From Streptomyces naganishii JCM 4654 (GTDB lineage: Bacteria; Actinomycetota; Actinomycetes; Streptomycetales; Streptomycetaceae): DNA of 64,000 bases. Numbering within the stretch: the first letter of the stretch is position 1; every line of letters starts with the position of its first letter. The notes under the pieces are model-generated. The model did no database searches. It was not told the origin of the DNA and saw only the letters and a list, made by a program, of their open reading frames with translations. The stretch covers positions 186,001 to 250,000 of the forward strand of contig NZ_BMVF01000008.1 in assembly GCF_014650575.1 (NCBI RefSeq), read 5' to 3'. The translations under genes and the position numbers were made by a program. Positions 59,580-64,000 of this stretch are shown here, piece by piece.

Positions 59580-60221
59580 CTACGGCCGCAGCAGCCGTGG
59601 CGACAGCGCGCCGCACGGGACCAGTTCGACCTCCGCGCCCGCCTCGCGCAGATCCGCCAGCACCAGTTCGTCGTACATCAGCAGGCCGGACTGCTCGGGC
59701 CAGACCACCGCCCACAGCCACAGCCCGCGCGCCTCCCCCGCGAAGACCGCGCGGTCGGACGGTGCGCCGGAGACGTGCCAGAGCGGGGTGGGGCGGCCGC
59801 CTGCCAGGACCTTGGCGTCCGGGGGCTTCTCCACGTTCAGGCAGGAGCCGGGGTCGGGGCCGTCGATGCCGGCGTAGCGCGCGCCGAGGCCCACGCCGAG
59901 CTCCTCGGCAACCAGGATCAGCTCGCCCACGCCGCCGAGCGGTCCGGGTCCCGAGCACGCCACGGCGGTGGCACGGCCGCCGCTGCGCTCGTCCCCGGCG
60001 TAGGTCACACCGGTGAACAGCCAGCCGACGGGCAGCGGCCACGGCATCCACACCGGCACCTGGGTGCGGTGCACCACGACACCGAGGGCCTCGACGCTGG
60101 GCGGGATCACGGGCTGCAGCGGAAACACCGTCCCGTGCGCGTCGCACTGCCAGGAGTCGCTGAAGAGTCCGGGAGCCCTGACCCGGCCACCGCACTTCGG
60201 GCAACTGGGTTCGCCCCTCAT
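59580..60221 (-). CDS. DUF6758-like zinc-ribbon protein
   Basis: 213 residues. The N-terminal CPKCGGRVRAPGLFSDSWQCDAHG zinc-ribbon is followed by a domain rich in aromatic residues (PVWMPWPLPVGWLFTGVTYAGDER) and WLWAVVWPEQSG. I place it in a Streptomyces-type family (DUF6758) from memory. No function known. Divergent from the MFS gene. Confidence 0.75.
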   Translation of the reverse strand: MRGEPSCPKCGGRVRAPGLFSDSWQCDAHGTVFPLQPVIPPSVEALGVVVHRTQVPVWMPWPLPVGWLFTGVTYAGDERSGGRATAVACSGPGPLGGVGELILVAEELGVGLGARYAGIDGPDPGSCLNVEKPPDAKVLAGGRPTPLWHVSGAPSDRAVFAGEARGLWLWAVVWPEQSGLLMYDELVLADLREAGAEVELVPCGALSPRLLRP

Positions 60222-60312
60222 AGGGCCCCACGGTCCTACCCCGGCCGCGCCGCGTCAAGGACGATCACCCGTCCGGAGGGAAGACCCGGCCGCCCCGGAA
60301 CTAGATGCAATT

Positions 60313-60342
60313 TGCACTAATTAGCAGAGCTAACTTACTATG
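60313..60342 (+). promoter_or_regulatory. MFS promoter with embedded palindromic operator
   Basis: -35 TTGCAC (60313-60318), 18 bases, -10 TACTAT (60337-60342). The spacer contains TTAGC-AGA-GCTAA (60322-60334), a perfect 5-bp-arm palindrome. Binding of a repressor there would block the promoter. Confidence 0.6.
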
Positions 60343-60375
60343 TGCATAAGCCAACTATCACGGATGGGAGAACGC

Positions 60376-61605
60376 ATGGCCGCGGACCCCTTCGACGCGG
60401 GAGCGGGCAGCATCCTGCGGCAGCCGAAGGCTGTCTGGGCGACGGCCGGCGCGTCCGTCGTCGCCTTCATGGGCATCGGACTCGTCGATCCGATCCTGCC
60501 CTCCATCGCCCAGGGCCTGAGCGCCACCCCCAGCCAGGTCTCCCTGCTCTTCACCTCCTACTTCCTGATCACCGCCTTCGCGATGCTGGTGACCGGCTTC
60601 GTCTCCAGCCGCGTCGGCGGCCGCAAGACGCTGCTGCTCGGCCTCGCCTTCGTCGTGGTCTTCGCCGGACTCGCCGGCACCTCCGGCTCGGTCGGCGAAC
60701 TCGTCGGCTTCCGGGCCGGCTGGGGTCTGGGCAACGCCCTGTTCGTCTCCACCGCGCTCGCCGTCATCGTCGGCGCGGCGGCCGGGGGCAGCGCGGCGGC
60801 CATCCTGCTCTACGAGTCCGCGCTCGGACTCGGCATGGCGTGCGGCCCGCTGCTGGGCGCGCTACTGGGCAACGCCAGCTGGCGCTACCCGTTCTTCGGC
60901 ACCGCGTTCCTGATGGCCGTCGGCTTCCTGTGCATCACGGTCTTCCTCAAGGAGCAGCCCAGGCCCGCCCGCAAGACCTCGCTGCTCGACCCCGTCAGGG
61001 CGCTGGGCCACGGCGGGCTCGCCTCGGCGGCCGTCTCGGCGTTCTTCTACAACTACACGTTCTTCACCGTGCTGGCCTTCACGCCGTTCGTGCTGAACAT
61101 GACGCCGTACAAGTCGGGGGCGGTGTTCTTCGCCTGGGGTGTGCTGCTCGCGGTGTTCTCGGTGATCGTGGCCCCGCGCCTGCAGCAGCGGTTCGGCTCG
61201 CTGAAGGTGCTCGGCGGCTCGCTGGTGCTGCTCGCGGCCGACGTCGTGGTCCTCGGCTACGGCGACCACACCACCGCCGTGGTCTGCACGATCCTGTCCG
61301 GCGCGTTCATCGGCGTGAACAACACCGTCTACACCGAGCTCGCCCTCGGCGTGTCGGACGCGCCGCGCCCGGTGGCGAGCGCGGGCTACAACTTCGTGCG
61401 CTGGTTCGCGGCGGCCGCCGCGCCCTACTTCGCGCCGAAGATCGAGGAGTGGACCGACCTCCACGTCCCGTTCGTGGTCGCGGGCGGCACCGCGGTGGCG
61501 GGCGCGCTGGTGGTCCTCCTGCGGCGCGACGCGCTCACGCACGAGGCGGAGGAGCTGGAGCCCCGGCACGCGGCCGAGGACGGGGTCACCGTCTTCGCCA
61601 ACTGA
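60376..61605 (+). CDS. MFS transporter
   Basis: 409 residues, 12 predicted transmembrane helices, major facilitator superfamily. MGIGLVDPILPSIAQGLSATPSQVSLLFTSYFLI is helix 1-2; SRVGGRKTLLLG is the loop 2-3 signature GxxxDRxGRKxxL in altered form. GGGAGA precedes the ATG at 60376; ATG at 60364 is alternative. Most likely a drug/metabolite exporter. No adjacent regulator gene although the promoter carries an operator. Confidence 0.88.
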   Translation: MAADPFDAGAGSILRQPKAVWATAGASVVAFMGIGLVDPILPSIAQGLSATPSQVSLLFTSYFLITAFAMLVTGFVSSRVGGRKTLLLGLAFVVVFAGLAGTSGSVGELVGFRAGWGLGNALFVSTALAVIVGAAAGGSAAAILLYESALGLGMACGPLLGALLGNASWRYPFFGTAFLMAVGFLCITVFLKEQPRPARKTSLLDPVRALGHGGLASAAVSAFFYNYTFFTVLAFTPFVLNMTPYKSGAVFFAWGVLLAVFSVIVAPRLQQRFGSLKVLGGSLVLLAADVVVLGYGDHTTAVVCTILSGAFIGVNNTVYTELALGVSDAPRPVASAGYNFVRWFAAAAAPYFAPKIEEWTDLHVPFVVAGGTAVAGALVVLLRRDALTHEAEELEPRHAAEDGVTVFAN

Positions 61606-61635
61606 CCCCTCCTGCCAGGCGGTTGGTGAGCTTGC

Positions 61636-62220
61636 TCACTCGAGCGGGACGGACTTGCGGGCCGGGTCGCGCAGGTCCGTCCCGCTCGCCAGCCAGCGCT
61701 CCTGGAGGGCCTGGGCGCCGTGCACCCGCTTCCAGGCCGCCTCGTTCGGCGTCATCGGCAGCAGCGGCAGGAACCGTACGGGATCGAGGGGCGCGTCCAG
61801 CTCCAGGTCCTCGACCAGCCCGCCCGGCTCGGCCACCAGGACCGAGGTGAAGGGCGCGCCCGGCCACAGCGGCTCGCCCACGTCCAGCGAGGCGCCCGGC
61901 GCCACGACCACGCCCTCGACCTGCGGGGACGCACCCAGCACGGCGAGCGGGCGCAGCACCTTGTCGGTGTCGGCGAGCCCGGACCTGACCGACAGCACCA
62001 GCTCGGCACGCGGCCCCTTGACGGGGTCGGCGAGCACGGCGGTGGGGTCGCTCATGGGCTGGGCGGACATGCCGAGCGTGGCGTACCGCACGATGTCCCC
62101 CTCCTGGAAGCGCAGCACCTCGATACGGTCCGTGCCGAGGAAGGTGACGGCCGCGCGCGCGTCCGGCTCGCCCAGCGCGGAGCGCAGCCGGGCCTCGACC
62201 AGGGGAAGAACATCTACCAT
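61636..62220 (-). CDS. Suppressor-of-fused-like protein
   Basis: 194 residues (MVDVLPLVEARLRSALG...). The fold signature of the SUFU-like family is seen as ADPVKGPRAELVLSVRSG and PLLPMTPNEAAWKRVHGAQALQERW. Bacterial members often occur in polymorphic toxin immunity clusters, but here there is no toxin gene. No ribosome site evident at 62220. Convergent with the MFS gene. Confidence 0.72.
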   Translation of the reverse strand: MVDVLPLVEARLRSALGEPDARAAVTFLGTDRIEVLRFQEGDIVRYATLGMSAQPMSDPTAVLADPVKGPRAELVLSVRSGLADTDKVLRPLAVLGASPQVEGVVVAPGASLDVGEPLWPGAPFTSVLVAEPGGLVEDLELDAPLDPVRFLPLLPMTPNEAAWKRVHGAQALQERWLASGTDLRDPARKSVPLE

Positions 62221-62790
62221 GCGGCGAGCATAGAACTCGTCAGCAGCGGGCAAAGCGGCGCCTTGACACGCGGCCGGCTGGTACTCTGAGCCGGCGGTAT
62301 CGGGGCAGCATGCAGAAGCATCGCGTATCGAGTCCCGACACCCGATGAGACGTCCCCCAGCGGGGATTGGACCGTCCCTCACCAGGGACCGGCCGGAGGA
62401 GGTGGGGCTGTCATGGATCGAAGTCGACCGTGCAGTACCACCCGCTCTTCCGGCCTCTGATGCGGCTGTTTCCGGATCCGGCTGTTCGCCCACCTCTCGC
62501 GTTCGTACGCGTTCACTCGCGTCAGCGACTTCGTGTCATGGTGTCGCGGCCGTCGTGTCGTGCGCGTCACTCGGAAGAGCACTTCGTTTCGTCTGCTTGA
62601 CCCGTCCGACCTGATCTTCCTGATCTGTCCGGTCCGACCTGCGACGAATCACGCCACCGCGACGGTGCGGTGCTCCCCGCTTTGTGGACGTGCCAAACAT
62701 CCGAAGTCAGGACGTCCTCATTCCGGGCAGTTCCAGCCGCCTCCGGCGGCGGTTCCTCGTCGCTCGTCGCTCGCCGCGAAGGAGCCTGCC
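62221..62790. other. Long region upstream of corA
   Basis: 570 bases. Contains a small hairpin (GTCCCT-CACC-AGGGAC, 62374-62389) and several frames without recognised similarity. A long corA leader is possible; I see no riboswitch I can name. Confidence 0.45.
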
Positions 62791-63906
62791 ATGTCGATGA
62801 TCCGCGACCTGCGTGCCGTGGTCCGCCCGTCCCGTCCCGCGCAGCGCAAGGACGGCGGCACCTACGACACCACGCGCGACCCGGCCACGCCCTCCGCGGT
62901 CGTCGACTGCGCCGTCTACCGCGACGGGGCCCGGCTCGACACCCGGCAGCCGCTCACCCCGCAGGAGGCGATGCGGCAGGTGCGGCGCGACGGGGGCTTC
63001 GTGTGGATCGGGCTGCACGAGCCGACGGAGTCCGAGTTCGCCGGGATCGCGCGGGAGTTCGGGCTGCACCCGCTGGCCGTGGAGGACGCCGTCCAGGCGC
63101 ACCAGCGGCCCAAGCTGGAGCGCTACGACGACTCGCTGTTCACCGTGTTCAAGACGATCCACTATGTCGACCACGACCGGCTCACCGCGACCAGCGAGGT
63201 GGTGGAGACCGGCGAGGTGATGTGCTTCACCGGGCGGGACTTCTTCATCACCGTCCGGCACGGCGGGCAGGGCTCGCTGCGGGCGCTGCGGCACCGGCTC
63301 CAGGACGACCCCGAGCTGCTGGCCAAGGGGCCCTCGGCCGTGCTGCACGCGATCGCCGACCACGTGGTCGACGGGTACATCGCGGTCGCGGACGCGCTCC
63401 AGGACGACGTCGACGACGTCGAGACGGAGGTGTTCTCGCCGGGGCGCGGCGGCACCGCGCGCGGCACCGACGCCGGCCGGATCTACCAACTCAAGCGCGA
63501 GGTCATGGAGTTCAAGCGGGCCGTGTCGCCGCTGCTGCGGCCGATGCAGTTGCTGAGCGAGCGGCCGATGCGGCTGGTCGACCCGGACATCCAGAAGTAC
63601 TTCCGCGACGTGGCCGACCACCTCGTGCGCGTGCAGGAGCAGGTCATCGGCTTCGACGAGCTGCTCAACTCCATCCTCCAGGCCAACCTTGCCCAGGCGT
63701 CGGTGGCGCAGAACGAGGACATGCGGAAGATCACCGCCTGGGCCGCGATCATCGCCGTACCGACGATGGTGTGCGGGGTGTACGGCATGAACTTCAAGTA
63801 CATGCCCGAGCTGCACTGGCGGTACGGCTACCCGGTGATCATGGGGATCACCGTGGCGATCTGTCTGGGCATCCACCGCACGCTGAAGCGGAACGGATGG
63901 CTGTGA
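62791..63906 (+). CDS. corA: CorA-type Mg2+/Co2+ transporter
   Basis: 371 residues. The cytoplasmic domain is followed by two C-terminal helices; the loop signature GMN appears as YGMNF near residue 335, with PELHWRYGYP after it. Channels of this family form pentamers in the membrane and admit Mg2+. GAAGGAG precedes the ATG. The N-terminal 30 residues are polar and variable. Confidence 0.92.
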   Translation: MSMIRDLRAVVRPSRPAQRKDGGTYDTTRDPATPSAVVDCAVYRDGARLDTRQPLTPQEAMRQVRRDGGFVWIGLHEPTESEFAGIAREFGLHPLAVEDAVQAHQRPKLERYDDSLFTVFKTIHYVDHDRLTATSEVVETGEVMCFTGRDFFITVRHGGQGSLRALRHRLQDDPELLAKGPSAVLHAIADHVVDGYIAVADALQDDVDDVETEVFSPGRGGTARGTDAGRIYQLKREVMEFKRAVSPLLRPMQLLSERPMRLVDPDIQKYFRDVADHLVRVQEQVIGFDELLNSILQANLAQASVAQNEDMRKITAWAAIIAVPTMVCGVYGMNFKYMPELHWRYGYPVIMGITVAICLGIHRTLKRNGWL

Positions 63907-63949
63907 GCGCGCCGGTCACGGGGTTCGGGGGCCTCGTTAGGCTGCTGCC

Positions 63950-64000
63950 ATGACAAGAGCGACGCTCGACCGGGCCCTCGTCGAGGAGGCCACGAAGAAG
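63950..64000 (+). CDS. Start of unknown gene, cut by window end
   Basis: ATG at 63950 opens a frame (MTRATLDRALVEEATKK...) that runs off the window. Only 17 codons are visible, so no product can be named; the coding composition fits a real gene. Confidence 0.45.
   Translation, partial: MTRATLDRALVEEATKK

Noticed and set aside
62263..62287. TTGACA followed by TACTCT as a possible strong promoter
   Set aside because: Only 13 bases separate the two boxes, too short for a sigma-70-type promoter.

Overview
The window is high-GC DNA with dense genes, GTG/TTG starts and strong third-position G/C bias. Its gene set (WhiB-family regulator, mycoredoxin, AdnAB, DUF3152, DUF3107, UPF0182) marks it as an actinomycete chromosome, almost certainly Streptomyces. 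It reads as conserved core chromosome: no insertion sequence, phage, integrase, CRISPR array, rRNA or tRNA was seen. Gene order closely follows, from memory, the M. tuberculosis Rv3193c-Rv3211 neighbourhood (UPF0182, Lon-like PDZ protease, zincin, ABC1, whiB7, uvrD2, mycoredoxin, nudC, adnB, adnA, alkyltransferase-like protein, moeZ, DUF3152, TetR, DUF3107, ferritin-like protein, DEAD-box helicase). It should correspond to the S. coelicolor region around SCO5150-SCO5210 in inverted order.

Layout. 0.3-9.4 kb: Sel1-repeat protein, UPF0182 membrane protein, PPA1309 protein, YlbL-type PDZ/Lon protease, MoaE and an SDR epimerase. 9.6-15.5 kb: zincin and NUDIX genes facing a three-gene TerD-AIM24/AIM24/AIM24 operon and a YgjP-type metalloprotease. 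15.8-18.6 kb: degenerate E1/ThiF-like protein, ABC1 kinase, zinc-ribbon protein. 18.8-22.8 kb: the antibiotic-stress regulator wblC (whiB7) with a translationally coupled small gene, a long leader carrying an upstream ORF and an intrinsic terminator, then uvrD2 and divergent mycoredoxin. 22.9-33.4 kb: nudC, M20 peptidase, adnB, adnA, ATL. 33.6-39.7 kb: flippase-like membrane protein with a kinase-like segment, and two tandem 517-residue lipoprotein hydrolases. 39.8-46.0 kb: moeZ and a tightly coupled glycan cluster (PelF-like glycosyltransferase, polytopic membrane protein, epimerase, spherulin-4/GH135-like protein). 46.3-57.3 kb: DUF3152 zincin, hydrolases, TetR, DUF3107, ferritin-like protein, DEAD-box helicase with a CTG start, NYN protein. 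57.4-64 kb: a sigma-R-type promoter driving a 50-residue protein, MarC, PHP phosphoesterase, DUF6758, an MFS exporter with an operator-like palindrome, SUFU-like protein, CorA, and the first codons of another gene.

Themes. (1) Thiol/redox stress: three promoters fit the SigR pattern GGAAT-N18-GTT, upstream of mycoredoxin, moeZ and the 50-residue gene. (2) Translation-antibiotic stress: wblC under apparent leader-ORF attenuation. (3) DNA and nucleotide maintenance: UvrD2, AdnAB, ATL, NudC, NUDIX, PHP and NYN proteins. (4) A candidate Pel-like, amino-sugar polysaccharide locus, the least explained part of the window. All functions come from motif recognition; no database search was run.
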